DNA of 7,647 bases from Candidatus Buchananbacteria bacterium (GCA_030592165.1 JAUVKC010000052.1:1-7647), one strand, 5' to 3'; shown: positions 1 to 6,814, counted from the stretch's first letter. Numbers and translations: made by a program. Notes: generated by a model not told the origin, from the sequence alone.

Positions 1-2
1 CT

Positions 3-653
3 CCTGCAAGTGCTGGAAATTATGAACTTAGTATGGCTCAGTACTTGACTGGAACACCAAACGTTGTGGATTGGATGGAGAATCAATTATTATATATTGG
101 TGATGCAAATGATGTGGAAATTTCAGCAGAAGTTGATCCTACTTTAAGTATGCAAATTTCTAGTACAACCTGTGATTTAGGTGATATTGTACCTGATGAA
201 ATAAGTACTTGTAATTATTATATAACTGTTAGTACTCAGTCTGGTAATGGTTATGTTTCATATATTCATGAGGATACTAATATCCAGACTTCAGGCGGAG
301 CGGATGACATTAATGATGCTGCAGATGAGGGAGGTGGTAGTGATGTTGATGCAAGTACAACTTCAGAAGAATATGGAGTGTCAACAACCGAAACTGCAAC
401 AGCTGATATTGTAAGAATAAATGATGCAAATACTAGTTCTACCTTTGATCAGACTGATTGTATTTATATGAATGATAATAATGTTACAGCAAATGCTACA
501 GCTTTAACCACTACTGATAAATCTTTTGCCTTATCAACAGGACCAGTATCTGGTGATATTACTTATTTATGTCATGCTGCTACAGTTACAGGTATTACTG
601 CAGCAGGTGTATATTCCCATACTGTTACTATCACACTTGTTGCAACGTATTAA
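3..653 (+). CDS. Secreted surface protein, C-terminal part (5'-partial)
   Basis: The frame is open from the first complete codon at position 3, so the gene starts left of the window; the ATG at 33 is internal, not a supported start. The visible ~216 residues are rich in Ser, Thr, Asp, Asn and Gly and poor in Lys, with alternating beta-prone segments (for example VEISAEVDPTLSMQISSTTC and a final AAGVYSHTVTITLVATY), as in an extracellular beta-sandwich. There is no membrane segment in the visible part. Four Cys codons (171, 210, 459, 570) could form disulfides. The 'TC-DLG...ISTC-YxxxVST...GYVxxIxED' pattern followed by a 'DINDAAD' loop and 'SEEYGVST' looks like a domain I associate with CPR surface proteins, but no named family or ligand can be assigned. 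It ends in tandem stops TAA TGA (651-656). The LamG protein follows in the same direction about 75 bp later, which suggests a shared envelope role. Confidence 0.8.
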   Translation, partial: PASAGNYELSMAQYLTGTPNVVDWMENQLLYIGDANDVEISAEVDPTLSMQISSTTCDLGDIVPDEISTCNYYITVSTQSGNGYVSYIHEDTNIQTSGGADDINDAADEGGGSDVDASTTSEEYGVSTTETATADIVRINDANTSSTFDQTDCIYMNDNNVTANATALTTTDKSFALSTGPVSGDITYLCHAATVTGITAAGVYSHTVTITLVATY

Positions 654-706
654 TGAAAAAATGATTATTTGTATATATAAATATAAGTGTATAGCTTATT
701 AAATTT

Positions 707-712
707 TATAAT
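707..712 (+). promoter_or_regulatory. Possible -10 element (TATAAT) before the LamG gene
   Basis: A perfect TATAAT lies in the 76-bp gap between the two surface-protein genes. No good -35 box sits 16-18 bp upstream (the bases there read close to AAGTGT). A start site near 719 would leave only about 11 nt before the ATG at 730. The surrounding DNA is very AT-rich, so a chance match is plausible. No terminator-like hairpin was found in the gap, so read-through from the upstream gene is also possible. Confidence 0.3.
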
Positions 713-729
713 AGGTTTTTTTGAATTCC

Positions 730-3700
730 ATGGTAAAAATAGAAAAAATTAAAGATAGTAACGTTTTAAAGGCAAGCAAGAAAGTTAATAAATTTTTGAA
801 GTCTTTTTTAGTTAGTTTAATTATCGGTATTCAAATTGCTTTATTAATTAGTTATGGCTATTCAATCTATTATAATAATATTGCGGCAGTAGAAGGTATT
901 CGCGATACTATTAGTTATCAGGGAAAAGTTGTTAATGCCGAAGGAGTTGCTCCTCCTGATGCTCAATATAAAATGCAATTTAAAATATATGATTCCTTAA
1001 CAAACGGTACTTTGAAATGGACAGAGGTTTGGGATGGAACAACAGACGGGGGATTACAAACTAATGCTTCACAAGTAGATATTGCCTCAGGTGTTTTTAG
1101 TGTTGAATTAAATTCTTTATGTCGTAATTGGGTGGGTGATTGTGCTTCAACTGGCGGGTTAACTTTTAATGATGATAGTTTTTATTTACAAGTTGAACTT
1201 GATTATGACGGTAATGGTACCTATGAAGAAGTATTTACTCCGAGAAAACGGTTTACTGCGACACCATATTCAATGAATACTGATAAACTTGATGGTTATG
1301 ATTCTGCTGATTTTGTTTTAAAAGCAGGGGATAGTTTAACAGGTGATTTGTCCGTACCCACTTTAAATGTAGAAAAAATTGAAGATAGTTCACTTAATGC
1401 TTATTATCAATTTAATGGTTCGGCTGATGACAGTACAGCTAATACTTTAGACGGTACTCTTGAAAATAGTGCTTCAGCCGGTTCTCAGGTTTTAACTATT
1501 GATGGTGTTAATCAATATGTTTCAGTTATAGATGATGATTTGTTAAGTTTTGGTGCTGATACTTCAGATAATCCTTTTAGTGTAAGTGCCTGGGTTAATA
1601 TTGCAGATGCAACAAGTTTTCCTATTATTTCCAAAGGCTCATTAAACACTTCAGGCGAATATTTATTTGAAACAACAGCCAGTGATACTCTTAGATTTGT
1701 AATCTTAGATAATAGCGTTTCCAGTACTTATGTCGGACGATCATACAGTACAGCCTTAACTGTGAATGAAGGTGATTGGATAAATGTTGTGGCAACATAT
1801 TCCGGTACTTCAGCTGATGCTAATTATGGAATAACTCTGTATTTAAACGGTGTTGCTGTTGATGATGGCAATTCAGTTTCAAACCCAGTTTCGTATGTAG
1901 CTATGGAAAATTTAACAAGTGACGTGTATATTGGTCGTTCCTCAGCAGCTTATGCTAATGGATTAATTGATGAAGTTCAAATTATTTCCAGAAAATTAAC
2001 CTCAGACGAGATAAGAAGATTATATCAAAGTGAGCTTAGGAATATTGTCTATTCAAATGAGATTTCTACCGGACAAGTTAGTGTTTTTGCAGATGATGAT
2101 GGAATTTTTGAAAGTGCAAATTTGACCTGGAATCCTGTTCATAATCGTTTAGAATTTAGTTCAGAACTTTATGTGCCTGATATTATTCCTTATTTTAATA
2201 ATAGTGTTCAGGATAGAGATTATACTTATTTGACTGATTCAAATAAAATTTTAGGTTATTCTTTTGCTGATTCAAGTGGTACGACTGTAACTGATTTAGA
2301 AGCTAATTCTAATGGTACTTTTAATGGAGATGTTGACTGGACAAATTTAGGTTATATGGGTTATGGTGTGAAATTTGATAACGAGGCGGATTACGTTTCT
2401 TTTGTTGATCCTGGTTTATCTGCTACAACCGGTAGTGTTGAAATATGGGCAAAAATTAATGATGAAACAAATGCTAATACCCAGGATAATTATTTAATTA
2501 GAATGTATCAAAATAGTAGTAATGAGATTTCAATTTACAAAAAATATACTGACAGTTCAAACCCTGCTGATTTATATATCAGTGTCGGTGATAGTGGCGC
2601 AATTGATACTACCTGGGATTTTCCGGATTCAAACTGGCACCATATTGTTTTGACTTATAATTCAACAGCTATTGAAGTTTTTGTTGACGGAATTTCGGTT
2701 TTGACATCTTCTTATACAACTTTGACCCCTGGAAATTTCACAGGGTTTTACCTTGGCGCTATGACCTCTACAGGGACAAATTCATTAGACGGAACAATGG
2801 ATTCTGTGGCAATTTACGATGACGTTATCAGTTCACAGGAAAATACTAATCATTATAATGCGGCTTTTAATAATCTTAATATTATAAATAATTTATCAGA
2901 CGGAAATGTCTCTGCAAGTATTGATGATTTTTATAGCTTTCCTTATTCAGAAGCAGAAGGAAATGAAATAGATCCGGCTTACTTTACAAATTCTAATAAA
3001 ACCTTAGCCTTACCATTTTCTGAAGGCAGTGGTGTTACTTCTGCTGACGTAAGTGGTTCTTCAGTAAATGGCGCAATTACCGGGGCTACATGGACAAAAA
3101 AAGGCTATTATGGTCATGGGCTTGATTTTGATGGTACTGATGATAATATTGTTTTGTCTGATCATAATAATTTTGATGTTGGTACAGGTGATTTTTCTAT
3201 TGAATTTTGGGTAAAAGGTGACGATTCAGCAGCTCAGACTGGTAAAAGAATAATTTCCAAAAAAGACGGAAATTACGGGTATGAAGTTTTTTTTAATACA
3301 GAAGGAGGAAATGATGATAGATTGGGATTTTTTATTGGTGATGGTTCAAACACGATTACGTCAACATTTTCTGGATTTGATATGTCAAATGGTCAATGGA
3401 ACCATATTATGTATACTTTTGACAGGACAAACGATGTCGCCTATACATATCTTAATGGAGCACAAAGTTCATCAATAGATATTTCTACTGTTACAGGAAG
3501 TGTGGATACCACTACAGATGTTTATATTGCCAGTGATTCATCATCAAATTATTTCAAGGGAACCCTTGATAGTCTTGTTTTAACAAAAGAAGTTTTAAAT
3601 ATTTTTGATTCATATAATCGGGTTTTAAATGGTGGTGAGTATTTAATAATTAATCATCATCAACTTTCTGCCGGACAATCACCAATTGCTGGAATTAATC

Positions 3701-4266
3701 AGGGTACTGGTGGTTATGGCGGTGTGTTTTACATTCAAAATTCAGCACATACAAGTGGAGTTCCTTTGTCTTTATGGACAGAAGCTTCTTATACTTCAGG
3801 TAGTGATACTGTTTATAATTTGATAAATTTTTCAACTTTAGGCGGTACATCTTCTTTTGGTAATTTATTATGGGATAGTACAAACTCTCAATTTGTTTTT
3901 GATAAAAGTTTAAAAACAACTGGCGATTTAACTTCAGATTATATCCAAACAGTTGGTGGTAATACCAGTAATAATGAATTTTTAGCTTTTGATACTATTA
4001 GACACACTTTAAATAGTTCAGAAGCGTCAACAGGGAACTTTACAGAGGCATGGTCTAAAGCAACAACAAAAAAAGTAGTAAGTATTAATGCAGTGACTGT
4101 CGATGAAAGTGATACGGATGATAAATTAACTGCAGATGACGCGAATAATGCTGGTGCTTCTGATAATTCTGTTGCTTATGATGGAACAAATATAACTATT
4201 TATGATCAAAATAGTGTTTGGGCAGATACTGATATAGTGACAATTTTTATTGTTTACGAAAAGTAG
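730..4266 (+). CDS. Large membrane-anchored/secreted protein with three LamG domains
   Basis: This 1178-aa extracellular protein has no recognised enzyme motif. A basic N-terminus (about residues 1-24) leads into a hydrophobic helix (about 25-47, containing FLVSLIIGIQIALLISYGYS) that acts as a signal peptide or anchor; IAAVEG just after it could be a weak signal-peptidase site. Residues 57-185 carry a 'TISYQGKVVNAEG...MQFKIYDS' to 'TPRKRFTATPYS' domain with a Cys131/Cys138 pair. LDGYDSADF (about 187-195) follows, a linker style seen in fibre-like proteins. Three LamG/concanavalin-like beta-sandwiches come next, at about 222-436, 507-716 and 757-969. Each has the hallmark 'W.HI..TY......YLNG' strand pair and an 'LDG.(M/L)DS(V/L)' or 'IDEVQI' ending. 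The last ~205 residues are an unassigned beta-rich tail. LamG domains usually bind glycans or proteins, so adhesion or surface-layer structure is the likely role. The ATG at 730 is preferred to the in-frame TTG at 721; neither has a strong Shine-Dalgarno sequence. Confidence 0.88.
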   Translation: MVKIEKIKDSNVLKASKKVNKFLKSFLVSLIIGIQIALLISYGYSIYYNNIAAVEGIRDTISYQGKVVNAEGVAPPDAQYKMQFKIYDSLTNGTLKWTEVWDGTTDGGLQTNASQVDIASGVFSVELNSLCRNWVGDCASTGGLTFNDDSFYLQVELDYDGNGTYEEVFTPRKRFTATPYSMNTDKLDGYDSADFVLKAGDSLTGDLSVPTLNVEKIEDSSLNAYYQFNGSADDSTANTLDGTLENSASAGSQVLTIDGVNQYVSVIDDDLLSFGADTSDNPFSVSAWVNIADATSFPIISKGSLNTSGEYLFETTASDTLRFVILDNSVSSTYVGRSYSTALTVNEGDWINVVATYSGTSADANYGITLYLNGVAVDDGNSVSNPVSYVAMENLTSDVYIGRSSAAYANGLIDEVQIISRKLTSDEIRRLYQSELRNIVYSNEISTGQVSVFADDDGIFESANLTWNPVHNRLEFSSELYVPDIIPYFNNSVQDRDYTYLTDSNKILGYSFADSSGTTVTDLEANSNGTFNGDVDWTNLGYMGYGVKFDNEADYVSFVDPGLSATTGSVEIWAKINDETNANTQDNYLIRMYQNSSNEISIYKKYTDSSNPADLYISVGDSGAIDTTWDFPDSNWHHIVLTYNSTAIEVFVDGISVLTSSYTTLTPGNFTGFYLGAMTSTGTNSLDGTMDSVAIYDDVISSQENTNHYNAAFNNLNIINNLSDGNVSASIDDFYSFPYSEAEGNEIDPAYFTNSNKTLALPFSEGSGVTSADVSGSSVNGAITGATWTKKGYYGHGLDFDGTDDNIVLSDHNNFDVGTGDFSIEFWVKGDDSAAQTGKRIISKKDGNYGYEVFFNTEGGNDDRLGFFIGDGSNTITSTFSGFDMSNGQWNHIMYTFDRTNDVAYTYLNGAQSSSIDISTVTGSVDTTTDVYIASDSSSNYFKGTLDSLVLTKEVLNIFDSYNRVLNGGEYLIINHHQLSAGQSPIAGINQGTGGYGGVFYIQNSAHTSGVPLSLWTEASYTSGSDTVYNLINFSTLGGTSSFGNLLWDSTNSQFVFDKSLKTTGDLTSDYIQTVGGNTSNNEFLAFDTIRHTLNSSEASTGNFTEAWSKATTKKVVSINAVTVDESDTDDKLTADDANNAGASDNSVAYDGTNITIYDQNSVWADTDIVTIFIVYEK

Positions 4267-4270
4267 TAAG

Positions 4271-4365
4271 ATGCGAATCTACGAATTAAATGCGAATCTA
4301 CGAATAAAATGCGAATCTACGAATTAAATACGAATCTACGAATTAAATACGAATCTACGAATATA
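4271..4365 (+). repeat. Tandem repeat, five 19-bp units
   Basis: Five head-to-tail 19-bp units start at 4271, 4290, 4309, 4328 and 4347. The consensus is AT(G/A)CGAATCTACGAATTAA. Units 1 and 3 are identical, unit 2 ends ATAAA, units 4-5 have ATAC in place of ATGC, and unit 5 ends ATATA. Inside each unit the word CGAAT occurs twice, 8 bp apart, so CGAAT recurs every 8 or 11 bp. A decayed copy (AAATTTACGAATG) reappears at about 4391-4403. The 19-bp period is not a multiple of three and the array begins 4 bp after the LamG stop codon, so it is intergenic rather than coding. There are no unique spacers, which excludes a CRISPR array. It is probably an expanding minisatellite-type repeat; its function is unknown. 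Confidence 0.93.
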
Positions 4366-4368
4366 ATA

Positions 4369-4389
4369 CCTGTTTACCGACAAGGCAGG
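4369..4389 (+). repeat. Small imperfect palindrome (hairpin) closing the repeat array
   Basis: The 21 bases from CCTGTTTACC to AAGGCAGG can fold as a 7-bp RNA stem: four Watson-Crick pairs (CCTG/CAGG), two G-U pairs and one T-A pair, around a 7-nt loop ACCGACA. It is the most GC-rich patch of the spacer and sits between the last full 19-bp unit and a decayed unit. It looks like a degenerate version of a CCTGCC...GGCAGG palindrome that I recall as dispersed in some CPR genomes (memory, not checked). There is no T-run after it, so it is not a standard intrinsic terminator. Confidence 0.5.
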
Positions 4390-4425
4390 CAAATTTACGA
4401 ATGTTAAAATAATAATAAAAAATAT

Positions 4426-4674
4426 ATGCCGAAAAAAGAGAAAATACAAATTAATTTGTTACAGGTAATTATCGTTTTTTTACTGGGTATTTTAATTGCT
4501 TCAAATGTCTTTTTTTGTTTTCAGATTAATGATTTAAAAGCTGAATTAGTCAAGCAGGAAGAGGAAACTAAGATGCTAAAAGCTGATGATTTGGCTATTG
4601 CTCAGGCAATAAATAATTTATTTAGCCAGTTACAAAATTTAGGTATAATAAAGCCTCCTGTTATTGAAAATTAA
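4426..4674 (+). CDS. Small membrane protein: one TM helix plus coiled coil
   Basis: This 82-aa protein is of unknown function. It has a short basic N-terminus (MPKKEKIQ), one strong hydrophobic helix at about residues 11-32 (LLQVIIVFLLGILIASNVFF), then a charged amphipathic stretch at about 33-72 (INDLKAELVKQEEETKML...) that looks like a coiled coil, and a Pro-containing tail KPPVIEN. The expected topology is N-in with the coiled coil outside the membrane. The layout is like FtsL/DivIC/FtsB-type small bitopic proteins, but no family motif is visible and that assignment is not made. The ATG at 4426 has no Shine-Dalgarno sequence (the upstream bases are an A/T run). The stop at 4672-4674 lies 10 bp before the next gene's ATG, so the two are probably co-transcribed. 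It starts just after the 19-bp repeat array. Confidence 0.7.
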   Translation: MPKKEKIQINLLQVIIVFLLGILIASNVFFCFQINDLKAELVKQEEETKMLKADDLAIAQAINNLFSQLQNLGIIKPPVIEN

Positions 4675-4676
4675 GG
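4673..4676 (+). promoter_or_regulatory. Shine-Dalgarno AAGG for the DUF721-like gene
   Basis: AAGG overlaps the TAA stop of the upstream small membrane protein and lies 8 nt before the ATG at 4685. It favours 4685 over the in-frame TTG at 4664 and the later ATG at 4691. It is the only clear Shine-Dalgarno at a gene start in the window. Confidence 0.55.
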
Positions 4677-4684
4677 CAATTATT

Positions 4685-4981
4685 ATGACTATGAATCATA
4701 TAGGTTCATTGCTTAAAAAAAACATTAAGCAGTCCGGCCTGGCTAAACAAGTTGAAACATCCCTGGTAATAGAAGAGTTTGAGACAATTATTCGTGAAAT
4801 TTTTGATTTGGCGGTTTTAAATAAATTCCAGTCAATTTATTTAAAAAATAAAACACTTTATGTCTCATGTGGTAGTTCAGTCATAATGCAGGAATTAAAT
4901 TTCCAAAAGGAAGAAATTTTGAATAGAATTAATAAAAAATTTAACCAGTCTATTTTAAAGGAGATTAGGTTACTAATTTAG
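4685..4981 (+). CDS. DUF721/DciA-like protein
   Basis: This is a 98-aa soluble protein. The N-terminal half (about 1-45, MTMNHIGSLLKKNIKQSGLA...) is helical. The C-terminal half matches the DUF721 pattern: a short strand with 'LKNKTLYVSCGSS' (about 53-65), then 'IMQELNFQKEEILNRIN' (about 67-83), then a final strand 'ILKEIRLLI'. In the family this corresponds to 'L.dG.L.V.v.s..w.qEL...k..il..iN...g...i.dIrf'. DUF721 includes DciA, which helps load the replicative helicase DnaB in bacteria lacking DnaC. That role is inferred from the family only, since there is no dnaA, dnaN or gyrase gene here to support it. The start was chosen from the AAGG at 4673-4676; the TTG at 4664 would add seven residues and overlap the upstream gene. 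It ends in TAG just before the promoter of the next operon. Confidence 0.7.
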   Translation: MTMNHIGSLLKKNIKQSGLAKQVETSLVIEEFETIIREIFDLAVLNKFQSIYLKNKTLYVSCGSSVIMQELNFQKEEILNRINKKFNQSILKEIRLLI

Positions 4982-4997
4982 GATAGAGCTATCAAGG

Positions 4998-5026
4998 TTG
5001 TCAAACATAACTATTTTTGCTAAAAT
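4998..5026 (+). promoter_or_regulatory. Sigma70-type promoter with extended -10
   Basis: TTGTCA (4998-5003) is separated by 17 bp from TAAAAT (5021-5026). Each box has one mismatch to consensus, and TGC directly before the -10 box gives an extended -10 (TGn). Transcription would start near 5033. It sits right after the DUF721-like gene and points into the 4-TM/proS/mreB cluster, which fits an operon promoter. This is the best-matching promoter I found in the window, though the AT-rich background lowers certainty. Confidence 0.6.
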
Positions 5027-5032
5027 TAAGCT

Positions 5033-5151
5033 ATATTCGTATGGTTTTTTTTATTTTAATTAATATATATGAGCTATAAAATCTAAAGGTTTAATGCTTA
5101 TTTCCTATTATCCTTTACTTCCTATAGTTCCTATTTATCTATAAAATCTCT
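5033..5151 (+). other. Probable 5' leader of the 4-TM/proS/mreB operon
   Basis: About 120 nt lie between the predicted start site and the ATG at 5152. The stretch holds a T-rich run (about 5044-5056) without a preceding stem, a five-codon mini-ORF (ATG at 5069, TAA at 5084), and a pyrimidine-rich stretch with three copies of TTCCTAT (5102-5108, 5119-5125, 5128-5134). I saw no T-box signature (stem I plus antiterminator), no riboswitch, and no Shine-Dalgarno before the ATG at 5152. The mini-ORF and the short repeats may be chance in such AT-rich DNA. Confidence 0.35.
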
Positions 5152-5544
5152 ATGTCATTAAGGATTTACATTATTTTAATGTCATTAGCAACATTTGGCT
5201 GCTATTTAGCTTTTTTTGCTATTATTTATTTTTTCGACCCGTTTGTGAACGGATTTTTGGGTATTTTGTTTTTTTATCTAAGTTTAATGCTAGCTTTGGT
5301 GGGGACACTTTCAATTGTCGGTCTTTTTGTCAGGAATTTATTTACCAAAGATAAGCTAATATTTAGAAAAGTTATTATTTCTTTTCGCCAAGCTATTTGG
5401 TTTTCATTAATTATTATTGTAAGTTTATTTTTAAAAAGCGCAGATTTATTAATTTTTAGAAATATAATTTTTTTGATTTTTGCTTTTGCATTATTAGAAC
5501 TGTTTTTTATGAGCTATAAATCAAAATCAAGTGTAAAAATATGA
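5152..5544 (+). CDS. Four-TM integral membrane protein, unknown function
   Basis: This 130-aa protein is strongly hydrophobic. It has four predicted helices at about residues 5-28, 37-60, 82-96 and 101-120. The segment between helices 2 and 3 (about 61-80, RNLFTKDKLIFRKVIISFR) and the C-terminal tail (KSKSSVK) carry the positive charges, so both termini are expected in the cytoplasm. No catalytic or transport motif is visible. I recall a similar small membrane protein ('MSL..YI..MS.AT...' with 'F.LFFYLSL.LALLGT') just upstream of proS in other CPR genomes; this is memory and unchecked. Its TGA stop overlaps the proS ATG as ATGA (5541-5544), indicating translational coupling. No Shine-Dalgarno precedes the ATG, which is the first start downstream of the promoter at 4998-5026 in this frame. 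Confidence 0.75.
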   Translation: MSLRIYIILMSLATFGCYLAFFAIIYFFDPFVNGFLGILFFYLSLMLALVGTLSIVGLFVRNLFTKDKLIFRKVIISFRQAIWFSLIIIVSLFLKSADLLIFRNIIFLIFAFALLELFFMSYKSKSSVKI

Positions 5545-6800
5545 AACAATCAATTTTATTTACCAAAACTAAAAAGGATATTGATAAAGAAGAGAAGAGT
5601 TTAAATGCTCAGCTTTTGATTAAGGCTGGTTTTATTGATAAATTAACAGCCGGTGTTTATACTTTTTTACCTATGGGTTTGATTGTCTTGAGAAAAATCG
5701 AGAATATTATAAGAGAAGAAATGAATAAAGTAGGCGGTCAGGAAGTTTTAATGCCAGCACTTACACCAAAGACTAATTGGAAAATAACTAATCGTTGGGA
5801 TGGATTTGACGCTTTATTTAAATTACAAGGAATGGATAACAAAGAATATGCTTTGGGTGCGACACACGAAGAGGTAGTTACTCCATTAGTTAAAAAATTT
5901 GTTTTTTCATATAAAGATTTACCGAAATATGTTTATCAAATTCAAACTAAATACAGAAACGAGGCAAGGGCTAAGTCTGGCCTTTTGCGTGGACGGGAAT
6001 TTTCAATGAAAGATTTATATTCTTTTCATACTAATCAGGCTGACTTGAATGATTATTATGAAAAAGTAAAGGAAGCCTACTTTAAAATTTTTAAACGTTT
6101 GAGTATTGAAGATTTAACCCATTATACTTTTGCTTCAGGAGGTGCTTTTTCAAAATATTCTCATGAATTTCAAACAATTTCTGAAAGTGGGGAAGATATA
6201 ATCCATATTTGCAAAAAGTGTGGTTTGGCTTATAATAAGGAAATTATTAATGATATTAATGAATGTCAAGATTGTGGAGAGAAAGTTGAAAAGTTTGAAA
6301 TTAAAAAATCTATTGAAACTGGAAATATTTTTAATCTTGGTAACAGATTTTCAAAAGATTTTAAATTTGTTTATGTAGATGAACATGGAAAAGAAAACGA
6401 TATTATTATGGGTTGTTTTGGTATGGGGCCAAGCAGAATAATGGGTTCTATTGCTGAAATAAAAAATGATAAAAATGGTATTATTTGGCCTGTTTCAGTC
6501 GCACCTTTTCAGATTCATTTAATCAGACTTGGTGAGGATGAAAAAGTTGCAAAAAAAGCAGATGAGATATATAATGATTTAATCAAGAATAACCTTGAAG
6601 TTTTATATGATGACAGGAACGAATCAGCCGGTGTCAAGATGAAAGATTCAGATTTAATAGGTGTACCATACCGTTTTATTATAAGTGAAAAAACATTGGC
6701 TAAGGATAGTCTAGAAATAAAAAAACGAGATCAGGAAAAAGTTGAGTTTGTGAAAATTGCTAAAGTTATTAATTTTTTAAAGGGGGAGCTTAAAAAATAA
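5541..6800 (+). CDS. proS: Prolyl-tRNA synthetase, compact form lacking the INS editing domain
   Basis: This class II enzyme attaches proline to tRNA-Pro in the cytoplasm using ATP. At 419 aa it is well short of the ~570-aa bacterial type. Motif 1 lies at about 38-74 (GVYTFLPMGLIVLRK...EVLMPAL), the THE loop at 108-110, motif 2 at about 138-163 (YRNEARAKSGLLRGREFSMK), motif 3 at about 291-302 (GCFGMGPSRIMG), and the anticodon-binding domain at about 321-419 (APFQIHLIRL, LYDDRNESAGVKMKDSDLIG). Where typical bacterial ProRS carries the ~180-aa INS domain that clears Ala-tRNA-Pro, this one has only a short segment with two CxxC pairs (Cys224, 227, 242, 245), which looks like a zinc ribbon, followed by the usual 'IETGNIFNLGNRFS'. 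Proofreading of alanine must be absent or supplied in trans. It is coupled to the upstream 4-TM gene by ATGA, without a clear Shine-Dalgarno, and mreB follows after 14 bp. Confidence 0.96.
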   Translation: MKQSILFTKTKKDIDKEEKSLNAQLLIKAGFIDKLTAGVYTFLPMGLIVLRKIENIIREEMNKVGGQEVLMPALTPKTNWKITNRWDGFDALFKLQGMDNKEYALGATHEEVVTPLVKKFVFSYKDLPKYVYQIQTKYRNEARAKSGLLRGREFSMKDLYSFHTNQADLNDYYEKVKEAYFKIFKRLSIEDLTHYTFASGGAFSKYSHEFQTISESGEDIIHICKKCGLAYNKEIINDINECQDCGEKVEKFEIKKSIETGNIFNLGNRFSKDFKFVYVDEHGKENDIIMGCFGMGPSRIMGSIAEIKNDKNGIIWPVSVAPFQIHLIRLGEDEKVAKKADEIYNDLIKNNLEVLYDDRNESAGVKMKDSDLIGVPYRFIISEKTLAKDSLEIKKRDQEKVEFVKIAKVINFLKGELKK

Positions 6801-6814
6801 GATTTTGATAAGTT

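Noticed and set aside
3281..3478. 65-aa + strand ORF inside the LamG gene
   Set aside because: It lies wholly within the third LamG domain in another frame and has no start signals or recognisable protein features.
3695..3919. 74-aa - strand ORF opposite the LamG gene
   Set aside because: It is a shadow of the AT-rich coding strand; composition is Lys/Tyr/Leu noise and there is no promoter or Shine-Dalgarno.
4264..4327. Short ORF starting in the first repeat unit (ATG 4271 to TAA 4327)
   Set aside because: It is only 18 codons made entirely of the 19-bp repeat (three units equal 57 nt), so it is a by-product of the repeat.
4271..4403. CRISPR array
   Set aside because: The 19-bp units are directly abutting with no unique spacers, and there are no cas genes.
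4369..4410. Intrinsic terminator after the LamG gene
   Set aside because: The hairpin is weak (two G-U pairs) and is not followed by a T-run.
5030..5060. Intrinsic terminator after the DUF721-like gene
   Set aside because: There is a T-rich run at 5044-5056 but no stable GC stem before it, and it lies downstream of the predicted promoter start site.
5068..5520. 13-bp direct repeat TATGAGCTATAAA at 5068-5080 and 5508-5520, possible att-like site
   Set aside because: In DNA this AT-rich a 13-mer match is expected by chance, and no integrase or insert boundary is seen.
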